NCBI RefSeq assembly: GCF_000024025.1
Contig: NC_013131.1
Span: 496,001-560,000 of the forward strand
Direction: 5' to 3'
Source of the DNA: Catenulispora acidiphila DSM 44928
Lineage (GTDB): Bacteria; Actinomycetota; Actinomycetes; Streptomycetales; Catenulisporaceae
Length of the DNA: 64,000 nucleotides
Part shown: positions 50,640 to 57,872 of the stretch, piece by piece
How positions within the stretch are numbered: the first letter of the stretch is position 1
Layout: every line of letters begins with the position of its first letter
Made by a program: the position numbers and the translations under genes
The notes under the pieces: generated by a model
What the model was told of the DNA's origin: nothing
The model's database searches: none
Seen by the model: the letters and a program-made list of their open reading frames with translations, nothing else

Positions 50640-51785
50640 TCAAGGCCACCGCGCCCCGCGGTGGGCGATCGCATGCACGGTGTCCTGCTCGCCGCCGGCC
50701 GCGACCGTGGCGCCTTCGTGGATGGCCAAGCCGAATAATTCCGCCGCGTACGGACCCAAGCGGTCGAGCACCGGCGCGGGCAGATAGCGGCGGAAGGCGC
50801 CGGGAAGGACCGTCGCCAGCGCCGCCTGCCACAGCGGGTCGGCTGCGCGGGCCACGACGCCGGCCGGAGTGACACCGCTCACCAGGCCGAGGGCGAGGCA
50901 GGCGAGCCACACCTCGAACAGGACCGTGTCGCTCAGGGTCTTGCGAATCTCCTCCCGCCGATCGCTCTGGCGGAGGTGCGCGTCATACTGGCTGCGTAGC
51001 CAGGCGGCGTCCAATTCCGGCGGCAAGCGCTCGGCCAACGGCCAGCCGGTCCAGACCGCCTCCTCGTCAGGGCCGCAGTAGAACCATTCGCCGATCAGCC
51101 GCATCCAGGAGACGTGCGGCAGGAAGTCGAGGTCGGCTCCGGCGACGGTCGGCTCCAGCGCGGCCAGCAGTCCGGCCGGGGGGTCGGGGACGAAGCAGGC
51201 CGACAGCCGGGGTCCCTGGAACGTGTTGCCGGTCAGGCTCGGCCGGTCCTGATGCTGCACGAGATTCGGTGCCACGACGACGCCCCGCGTTCCGGTGCGC
51301 CGCAGATGGTTCAGCAGCGCGATGTCATCGGGCTCGGTCTCGGTGCGGCCCTTCTCGGCGAAGTCGGCCGCTTGCGCGGCGGGCAGCACCAGCGCTTGGG
51401 TGGGAATGTAGGGGTCTGCGACGGCCGCGTAGCCCTGCCCGCGCAACAGTGCCAGGCGGACCAGGGTTCCGGCCCGCGCGCCCCACTCGGCGAACATGCT
51501 GACCGCCGCGTCCGGATGGGTGCGGACTGCGGCGACCATCAGATCGACGAAGCCTTCGCACAGGACGACGTCGTCCTGGAGCACCAGGTGGTGGGTGGCG
51601 CCCGGCTCGACCATGGACCAGGCGAGCAGCGCCGTGCCCAGACTGTGCCCGCGTTCGGGTTCGGGGTCGACCGCGATGCGCAGCTCCAGCTCAGGATGGC
51701 GTTCGACGAACCGCCGGACCTCGGCTTCGCGATCCGGGTGTGTCATCACCGCCGCTGAAAGCACCAGCGCACCGTCGCGGATCAC
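50640..51785 (-). CDS. GT25-like glycosyltransferase
   Basis: A 381-residue protein starting GTG, overlapping the GT1-type gene by 4 bases (GTGA). The N-terminal GT-A-like part shows LSAAVMTHPDREAEVRRFVE, HHLVLQDDVVLCEGFVDLMV (DxD-like metal site in a GT25/LPS-glycosyltransferase context), MFAEWGARAGTLV and VVVAPNLVQHQDRPSLTGN. The C-terminal third is helical and unlike known families. GT25 enzymes include those that glycosylate hydroxylated residues of collagen; the parallel with the P450 beside it is only suggestive. Confidence 0.7.
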   Translation of the reverse strand: MIRDGALVLSAAVMTHPDREAEVRRFVERHPELELRIAVDPEPERGHSLGTALLAWSMVEPGATHHLVLQDDVVLCEGFVDLMVAAVRTHPDAAVSMFAEWGARAGTLVRLALLRGQGYAAVADPYIPTQALVLPAAQAADFAEKGRTETEPDDIALLNHLRRTGTRGVVVAPNLVQHQDRPSLTGNTFQGPRLSACFVPDPPAGLLAALEPTVAGADLDFLPHVSWMRLIGEWFYCGPDEEAVWTGWPLAERLPPELDAAWLRSQYDAHLRQSDRREEIRKTLSDTVLFEVWLACLALGLVSGVTPAGVVARAADPLWQAALATVLPGAFRRYLPAPVLDRLGPYAAELFGLAIHEGATVAAGGEQDTVHAIAHRGARWP

Positions 51786-53041
51786 GGCGCCGCCACCGCG
51801 GTGCGGATCGCCTGGGAGCTGGTGACGTAGTCGACCAGGCGTCCGGCGCCGTCGGCCGCCACGAGGGCCCGCGCGAAGCGGCGCGGCCCTGGAGTCTCCT
51901 TCAGACTCAGGGCCTTGACGACTTTGGCGCGGACCGCCGCCGCGTCGTCGTCGGGTGCGAGCACGACACCCAGGCCGAGTTCCCGGATCTTGCGCGCGTT
52001 TTCCCGCTGTTCCAGCGAACCGGGCAGGAACACCAGTGGCGTGCCGCAGACCAGGGCCTCGATGATCGAGCCGTGGCCGCCGTGCACGACCGCCGCGTCG
52101 GCGGCCGCGACGCGCTCCACGACGTCGTGCCGGAACCCGGTGACGGTGACGGCGGAGTCGCCCGCGACCGCCGCGAGCTCGTCCTCCAGCGCGGTCACCT
52201 GGTCCTGGAGCGACTCGGCGCCGAGCGTCACCCCGATGTCCAGGCCGAGGCCGGCGACCGCCTCGACGACGCGCCGGATCTGCTGGTCGCCGACGCCGCT
52301 GCCGCCGAGCGTGACGTGCAGCAGGCGGCGCCGGTTTTCGGTGGCCCGCGGTCCCGGCCCGGACTCGGACTCGGACGCTCGTGCGGCGACGGACAGCAGC
52401 TCCGGCGACAGCAGCGGTCCGAGATGCCGGATCTCGTCGGTCAGGGAGCAGATGAGCGCGGCGGTGTCGCGAGGGACATCCGAGAGGCCGTCGATCTCGG
52501 CGATGTCCGGCACCAGGACCGTGCTGCCCAGGACGTGGCGCGCGTGGGCCTGCTCGACGCCCAGCTGATCGAGCGTCACCAGGACCTCGGGGAGCACCAC
52601 GTGCATCGGGTGCTGGAACAGCCGGAGGTTGTGGAGCGTGAACGCCGTCACCCCGCGCATGGACGCCGCGACGCCCGCGGTGTTGCGCATGTCCGCGATG
52701 ACGACGTCGGGCCGGAAGAGGTCGATGACGCGCAGCTCGTCCTCCAGCGACGCCGAGACGTACTCCGGACTGGCCAGCCGGGTCCGGACGAAGGCCCGCA
52801 GCTGCTCGGGGTCGTCCATGCCGCGCCACGCCGGAGCGGGCCCGATCTCCTCGATCGGCAGCCAGGCCAGGCCGGCCTTCTCCGGGATGTGCCGGACCTC
52901 CTCGTGGCAGGCCACCGCGACGTCGTGTCCGTCGGCGGCGAAGCGGGCGGCGGCCGTCGTGGACCGGACGATGTGGCCCAGGCTGCTGCGGCTGAAGGCC
53001 ACGAACAGCACCCTGAGCCGGGGGCTCTCGAACAACGTCAC
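51782..53041 (-). CDS. GT1-type (MGT) glycosyltransferase
   Basis: A 419-residue GT-B enzyme, start GTG. The N-terminal domain begins LRVLFVAFSRSSLGHIVRST. The C-terminal donor site reads AAVVHGGHGSIIEALVCGTP followed by LPGSLEQRENARKI, matching the UDP-glycosyltransferase family that decorates macrolides, polyketides and some peptides. It lies between the MFS gene (60 bases upstream) and the GT25-like gene (overlapping). It probably transfers a hexose from a nucleotide sugar to the pathway product, either in biosynthesis or in self-resistance. Confidence 0.9.
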   Translation of the reverse strand: MTLFESPRLRVLFVAFSRSSLGHIVRSTTAAARFAADGHDVAVACHEEVRHIPEKAGLAWLPIEEIGPAPAWRGMDDPEQLRAFVRTRLASPEYVSASLEDELRVIDLFRPDVVIADMRNTAGVAASMRGVTAFTLHNLRLFQHPMHVVLPEVLVTLDQLGVEQAHARHVLGSTVLVPDIAEIDGLSDVPRDTAALICSLTDEIRHLGPLLSPELLSVAARASESESGPGPRATENRRRLLHVTLGGSGVGDQQIRRVVEAVAGLGLDIGVTLGAESLQDQVTALEDELAAVAGDSAVTVTGFRHDVVERVAAADAAVVHGGHGSIIEALVCGTPLVFLPGSLEQRENARKIRELGLGVVLAPDDDAAAVRAKVVKALSLKETPGPRRFARALVAADGAGRLVDYVTSSQAIRTAVAAP

Positions 53042-53101
53042 GGCAGCGGTGGTCCTCTCTGGTGGATCCGGCCGGCGGTCCGGCGATCGGATCAGGCGGC
53101 T

Positions 53102-54502
53102 TCAGGGGCTCTCGGAAGCCTTCGACGGGTCCGTCACGGCCGGCCGGCGTACGACCATGGCGGCGGCGAGCACCAGGCTGGCCGCGATCGGCGCGACGAG
53201 CAGCAGCGAAGCCTGGCGGCTGCCGATCCAGCCAGTCAGGGCGCCGCACAGGGCCGAGCCCAGCGGAACGCTGCCCCAGGCGAGCATCTTGCCGGCCGCG
53301 TTGACCCTGCCCTGAAGCCGCGGCGGCGCCAGGACCTGACGCAGGGAGATGCTGACGATCATCAAGGTGGTGTGCGCCAGGTTCCACAGCAGGATCGCGC
53401 CCAGCGCCATCTGCCAGTCGGCCGACAGCGCGTAGCCGGCCATCAGAACCGTGTCGACGACGAGCAGCCCGGCGACGCTCGGAATCGGCGGCAGCCCCCG
53501 CAGCCTCGGAGCGGCGAACGAGGCCAGCAGGGCACCCGCGCTGGAAGCGGCGAGAATCCAGGAGATCCGGTAATCGTCGGTGCCCAGGTGCAACGCCCGG
53601 TTGGCGAACACGACGATCATGCCGTACACCGCACCCGCACTGATCCCCGAGCCCATACCGATGATCGTCAGAAGCCTGATAGTCGGCTCCCGGACGATGA
53701 ACTGCAGGCCCTCCAGCATCGCCCGGCCCGGCCCGCCCGCGCTCGCCGGGGCACCCGCCGCGACGCCGCCGGAGGCCGCGGACGGCATACGGACCATGGC
53801 CAGGAAGAGCGCCGAGAGCGCGTAGAAGAGCGAGAGCGCGGCAAACGTCCAGCCGATACCCCACCGGTTGAGCAGGAAGAAACCGGTCGGCGCGGCCACC
53901 GCTTGTACCAAAGTGGCCACGCTCCACAAGAATCCGTTGGCGTGGAACACAGCAGTCTTGCCGACGACCGAGGGCACGAGCGTGGACGACGCGACGTCGA
54001 ACCAGACGAAAGCAGTCGCCGACGTGAAGCCCACCGCACACAGCACCGCGATCGACAAGACGTGCCCCGCATGAAGCGCAGGCACCGTCAACATGATCGC
54101 GGCATTACCCAGCTCGACAACGATCATCACCCGCCTGGGCGAGGACCGGTCGACCAACGCCCCGGCAACGATGCCGAAGAGCACATAAGGAATGACGTTC
54201 ATCGCGCTGGCGACAGCCGTCAGCAGCGAGGAACGCGAGACCGTGTAGACGTACAGCGGCAGCACGACCCACGTCACGGCCGAGGCCACGGTCGAGGCGG
54301 ACTTACTGGCCAGGAGCGCGCGGAAGTCGTGATCGCGCAGGACGGAGCGTTTGTCGGCCGGTTCCGGTTCCGGTTCCGGTTTCGGTTCCGGTGCCCGACG
54401 CTCGGCCGGCGCCGCAGCCCCCGACCCGGCCGACTCCGCCGGGACGCTGTCACCGTCGACGCGAGCGCCGCGCTCCATCGCGCGCGGGGTGCGTGGAGTC
54501 AC
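53102..54502 (-). CDS. MFS transporter, macrolide-efflux type
   Basis: A 466-residue permease with about 12 helices after a cytoplasmic N-tail of Glu/Pro repeats (PEPKPEPEPEP; the DNA repeats GGTTCC). Typical motifs are FRALLASKSASTVASAVTW, LFGIVAGALVDRSSPRRVMI (the MFS loop motif) and GIGWTFAALSLFYALSALFL. The start is GTG and overlaps the stop of the 54-residue peptide gene by 4 bases, so the two are translationally coupled. In the operon it most likely exports the finished product. Confidence 0.92.
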   Translation of the reverse strand: MTPRTPRAMERGARVDGDSVPAESAGSGAAAPAERRAPEPKPEPEPEPADKRSVLRDHDFRALLASKSASTVASAVTWVVLPLYVYTVSRSSLLTAVASAMNVIPYVLFGIVAGALVDRSSPRRVMIVVELGNAAIMLTVPALHAGHVLSIAVLCAVGFTSATAFVWFDVASSTLVPSVVGKTAVFHANGFLWSVATLVQAVAAPTGFFLLNRWGIGWTFAALSLFYALSALFLAMVRMPSAASGGVAAGAPASAGGPGRAMLEGLQFIVREPTIRLLTIIGMGSGISAGAVYGMIVVFANRALHLGTDDYRISWILAASSAGALLASFAAPRLRGLPPIPSVAGLLVVDTVLMAGYALSADWQMALGAILLWNLAHTTLMIVSISLRQVLAPPRLQGRVNAAGKMLAWGSVPLGSALCGALTGWIGSRQASLLLVAPIAASLVLAAAMVVRRPAVTDPSKASESP

Positions 54503-54663
54503 GACGTGATTCCCACACGGGGCTGGACGGAGCGCGGGATCGGCATCAGCCGGTACAGCGAGTCCAAACCTTCGTCGTCGTCCTCGACCGCCTGCGCTCC
54601 GCCGGTCTGGACGTGCACCGGGAAGCGGGTACGCCGTGCCGGTCTGAACATCGATGTGGACAT
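54499..54663 (-). CDS. 54-residue peptide, candidate precursor of a modified peptide
   Basis: A 54-residue peptide from the ATG at 54663, preceded by AGGGGGA. It ends by overlapping the transporter start (GTGA). It begins MSTSMFRPARRTRFPVHV, has an acidic centre (EDDDEGLDSLYRL) and ends MPIPRSVQPRVGITS. The pattern of an acidic leader-like part followed by a short Pro/Arg/Ser-rich tail is what a ribosomal precursor peptide would look like. The neighbours are a P450, three glycosyltransferases and an exporter. No leader-binding domain, protease or radical SAM enzyme is visible, and a regulatory or structural peptide cannot be excluded. Confidence 0.6.
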   Translation of the reverse strand: MSTSMFRPARRTRFPVHVQTGGAQAVEDDDEGLDSLYRLMPIPRSVQPRVGITS

Positions 54664-54803
54664 AACGGGTCCCCCTGTTCCCGTCGCGGAACCTACGATC
54701 GGACGGCGTGGAACCAGGCCGGCGGTGGCGGCCGCGTCACCCGCGGTGAGTCTAGGGGGTACCAGGATCCTGACTCGACTGCGTCTCACATATCAGAATC
54801 CTG

Positions 54804-54814
54804 TGAAAGTTTCA
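54804..54814. promoter_or_regulatory. TGAAAGTTTCA palindrome upstream of peptide operon
   Basis: Perfect five-base arms around G, about 140 bases before the peptide start. It has the same core as the cellulase and xylanase sites (28516, 28605, 31077), so the operon might share a regulator with them; a chance match is possible. Confidence 0.4.
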
Positions 54815-54890
54815 TGGGCGGCCGACCCGACATAGACGACTGAGGCCGTCGTGTCGGCGTGCGCCGCCGAAACACCCAGCAGCCTGACAC

Positions 54891-54930
54891 GGGTGGGTGG
54901 GTGGCTCCGCACGGCGCCACCCACCCACCC
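54891..54930. terminator. hairpin terminator
   Basis: GGGTGGGTGGGTGGC (54891-54905) and GCCACCCACCCACCC (54916-54930) form a perfect 15-base stem with a 10-base loop, 22 bases after the 3' end of the cell-wall-binding gene on the minus strand. Confidence 0.88.
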
Positions 54931-54951
54931 GCCTGCGCGCGGATTAGCGGA

Positions 54952-56922
54952 TTACTTGACGACGAAGCCGCCGACGCCCCCGATGTCGGTCCCGACCTGG
55001 GCTTCGATTGCGGGCACAGCCGCCCGTCCACCGTAGATCTGTACCGAGTTGATCGCGGTCGCGGACTGGGTCAGCCACTGTTGCTCGTCCGCGGAAAGGC
55101 CGGTCGTCGGGGCGACCAGGATCAGCGGACCTCCGACCGTGCCCTGCAGCGCACCGCCGGCCAGCGAGTCCGGCCAGTTCATGCTCGTCGCGAATCCGAC
55201 TGAGCCGGGCGTGTCGAACAGGTTCCGGGCCACCAGCAAAGAGGTGGCGACGCGGTCCGTGCCCTTGAGCGCTGTCTGCGGCCGATTACCCAGCGCGGCC
55301 ACCGCCTGGCCGCCTACGCCGTAGACAGTCGCGCCGGCGACGCTGTTCAGGTAGGCGGCCGTCTCCGGAGGCATCTTTTTGTCGTTCGTCAGCACCACGA
55401 CGGCGTTGGCGTTCGCACCCGCCGCCGCGCCGGCGGCCAGGGCGTCCGGGTAGTCGATGCCGGTGGCGACGAGGACTTTGCTCGGCTTGGTGCCGCTGTC
55501 CCGCTGCGCGATCTTGACCGCGGTGTCGAACCGGTTGGCGCCACCGATGCGCTCGACGTGGTAGTTCGCGGCTACGAGCGCCTTCTGCACGTCAGGCGAG
55601 AGCGCGCTGTCACCACCGAGCAAGTACACGGTCGGCCCGTTCGGACCGCTGCCCGGACCGAGGACGCGCCGCAGCTCCGTCATCGTGGCCTGATCCATGT
55701 GCTTGGGATCGGTGAGCAGCAGCGGCCCCTGCTGGTGCGCGGCGAATCCGGCGCCGCCGAGGGCGTCGGCGAACAGATCGGAGCGGCTCAGTGTGACCGA
55801 CTTGGCGGTACGGCGGCCGGTGCTCGCGCCTCCGAAGCCTTCCCACTCCGACTGCGAGGTGGCGACGGCGGTGCCCACCCGATCGCCGCCGGCGAGCCGT
55901 TCCACCGGCTTGTGGGTGAGGGGACGCCACAAGAACGACTGGTAGGTGAGTGTTGGGACCTCGACCCTTTGCGAGGACGGGTCCGCGACCGGGAACGACT
56001 TCACAGAATGCGCCAATGACGCGGAAGTCGCCGTGAACGCGAGACGGGTCCCGTCAGGAGCCCACGTCGGATTGCTGGCGGACACGGCGGAGTCGGACGT
56101 CACCTGTCGCGGGTTGCTGGCGGAGGCGGGGCTCTTCAGGTCGTACAGCCAGATCTGTGACGGCGCATTCTGGCCCGGGGTGTACGGCACGTAGGCGAGG
56201 TACCGCCCATCCGGAGAGAGCGCCAGCTGCGAAGCGTAGCTGACCTGCGCAAGAGGTCGCAGAGCGGAGGCTGCGGGCTTCGTGGTGTCGTAGACGATGA
56301 CGCTGGCGCCGGTCGAGGTGCCCTGCGTGAACGCCAGCACGGTGCCCGCCGCGTTCGCCGTGACATCCGTGATGCCGGTCTGTCCCGGCAGCATCGCCGT
56401 GGGCGCGTAGCTGTTGTCCGGGTTCCGAGGCTGGGAGCCGTCAACGCGCACCGAGATGAGGCTGCCGTTCTGGGCCAGCACGACCTCCCTACCGTGGTTG
56501 AACCACGTGAGGCTACTGATCTTGGCCAGCGGGCTATCGGGCTTCGCGTAGTCGGTCACCGACCCCGCAGACACGACCCTGTTGTCGTCCGGATTCCGGA
56601 TCCGCAGAACACCGGCGCTGTAGGCCTCCAGACAAGCGATCCGGCTGCCATCCGGCGACCACGCCATAACAGAAGCGTAGGCATCGCACACGACCGGATT
56701 GCCACCACCGACCGGCATGAAGCCGCCCCCCGATGGGCCCTGAATGTAGATGGGGCCATTCGAAACAGCAGGCAGCCCCGTCCCCGGCAGCGGGGCGACC
56801 GCCGACACCGCAGCAGCAGCGGACCGCGAATCGGCCTGAGCAGCCGACGACATGCCCAGCACAGCCGACAGCGATCCGGCGGCGACGGCTATCGTCGTCA
56901 CAGACTTGCGGAACTCGGGCAC
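54952..56922 (-). CDS. secreted protein with WD40-like and cell-wall-binding repeats
   Basis: A 656-residue secreted protein, start GTG after AGGAG. A signal peptide (cleavage near AQADS) precedes a TolB-like beta-propeller part (about 85-330; YASVMAWSPDGSRIACLEAY, LALSPDGRYLAYVPYTPG, SNPTWAPDGTRLAFTATS) and three cell-wall-binding repeats 2 (about 345-650; ERLAGGDRVGTAVATSQ, ERIGGANRFDTAVKIAQ, LKGTDRVATSLLVARN, with SDLFADALGGAGFAAH-type motifs). Repeats of this kind attach surface proteins in clostridia and actinomycetes. It is probably a wall-bound surface protein; the target is unknown. Confidence 0.88.
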   Translation of the reverse strand: MPEFRKSVTTIAVAAGSLSAVLGMSSAAQADSRSAAAAVSAVAPLPGTGLPAVSNGPIYIQGPSGGGFMPVGGGNPVVCDAYASVMAWSPDGSRIACLEAYSAGVLRIRNPDDNRVVSAGSVTDYAKPDSPLAKISSLTWFNHGREVVLAQNGSLISVRVDGSQPRNPDNSYAPTAMLPGQTGITDVTANAAGTVLAFTQGTSTGASVIVYDTTKPAASALRPLAQVSYASQLALSPDGRYLAYVPYTPGQNAPSQIWLYDLKSPASASNPRQVTSDSAVSASNPTWAPDGTRLAFTATSASLAHSVKSFPVADPSSQRVEVPTLTYQSFLWRPLTHKPVERLAGGDRVGTAVATSQSEWEGFGGASTGRRTAKSVTLSRSDLFADALGGAGFAAHQQGPLLLTDPKHMDQATMTELRRVLGPGSGPNGPTVYLLGGDSALSPDVQKALVAANYHVERIGGANRFDTAVKIAQRDSGTKPSKVLVATGIDYPDALAAGAAAGANANAVVVLTNDKKMPPETAAYLNSVAGATVYGVGGQAVAALGNRPQTALKGTDRVATSLLVARNLFDTPGSVGFATSMNWPDSLAGGALQGTVGGPLILVAPTTGLSADEQQWLTQSATAINSVQIYGGRAAVPAIEAQVGTDIGGVGGFVVK

Positions 56923-57590
56923 TCATATCTCCTGTGTATGCGCTGATGAGAGGAACGCGGCGTCTCAGGACCTGCCGACGGCAATGGACCCGACACAGTG
57001 CCTGGCGAGGTAGTGGCATGCGCTGGCGCGGAGTCCAAGCTCGCTGGAACGTCTGGAACGGAAAAGCTGCGAGCGTGAAGTCCTCGCTGACCCTGAGCTG
57101 AGCCGATGGATGGGAACAGCAAAGCCTGGCTGAACGCGATCCCTACCCGCATCGTGTAATCAGCGCATCCGCACTACGGCCGGTCTGCTCACTTCGATTG
57201 GGACCGGCCTTTCGGCCCTCGCCGACGGGGCGATTGTCGTCGTCAGCGTTGGCCTGACCGTCGCCCTAGGCCAGCCCGTCCGCCCACTGATCCGTCAGAT
57301 GATCGACTCCGCTATGACCTTCCGGCCAGGCCATCCCAGCGCGACGCCGCGCCGCCGGATCGATTGTCGCCTCCGCCGGCCGGAGAGAACGGAGTGGCAC
57401 TCCCCAACACGGTTTTCTGGGGGAAGGCTACGCCGACGTGTGGGATCGGAATCGGCGTTCCCGGACACCGGAAACATCCCTGGGATTTGCGCGGACTGCC
57501 TGTGCGGTCGGCTCAGGATGCGAGTGGTTCGAATCCCGCTCAAACGAAAACCGCCAGGTCAGCTGGACTGTCTTGGCGGTTCTTCGACTG
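56923..57590. other. intergenic region with hairpins and a possible gene fragment
   Basis: No complete gene is supported. Bases 57131-57345 contain a plus-strand open frame (TTAGLLTSIGTGLSALADGA then VRPLIRQMIDSAM) without a start codon; it looks like the tail of a membrane protein and may be a decayed remnant. A TTCGAATCC sequence at 57528-57536 resembles a tRNA T-loop, but the surrounding stem does not pair properly. Confidence 0.35.
57549..57581. terminator. hairpin next to tRNA-Arg fragment
   Basis: AACCGCCA (57549-57556) pairs with TGGCGGTT (57574-57581) and is followed by TCTTCG. It may be the terminator originally downstream of the tRNA-Arg gene (minus strand). Confidence 0.55.
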
Positions 57591-57632
57591 TGCGCACGAA
57601 GGGATTCGAACCCCTAACCTTCTGATCCGTAG
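57591..57632 (-). other. truncated tRNA-Arg(ACG) 3' half, probable att site
   Basis: Read on the minus strand, these 42 bases run from the anticodon loop (CTACGGA, anticodon ACG) through the stem TCAGA, the T-arm GGGGTTCGAATCCC and the acceptor end GTGCGCA of a tRNA-Arg. The 5' half does not follow: past 57632 the sequence departs completely from the D-arm and acceptor stem. Tyrosine-type integrases commonly leave exactly such 3' halves. From its orientation, the island should extend to higher coordinates and an intact tRNA-Arg should lie at its other end, beyond this window. Confidence 0.75.
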
Positions 57633-57872
57633 CGGACTGGACGCAGTAGATTTATATAAAGAATCTGTGTCGGTTCGTGCCGCAGGGTATCGACTACTAC
57701 ACGTAGTGCGGCCTCAGGCCGGGCCAATCGTGTCGCGCGCTGCTAACCGGTGTCGGGACGTCCGTCGCCGGACTCGATCGCTCCCTGTCGCCCAGTATCC
57801 GGCAATCCACGTTGACTTGCCGGCACGTGATGGCCGTCTCGAGCTGGTGCCACCGCGTCGGCGTCTTGTGAT

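Noticed and set aside
54786-55031. Small minus-strand gene over the terminator hairpin
   Set aside because: It consists mostly of the hairpin arms and the antisense of the start of the cell-wall-binding gene's 3' end; no ribosome site.
57480-57548. Second tRNA or tRNA fragment around TTCGAATCC
   Set aside because: The T-stem on both sides does not pair, and neither an acceptor stem nor an anticodon arm can be built.
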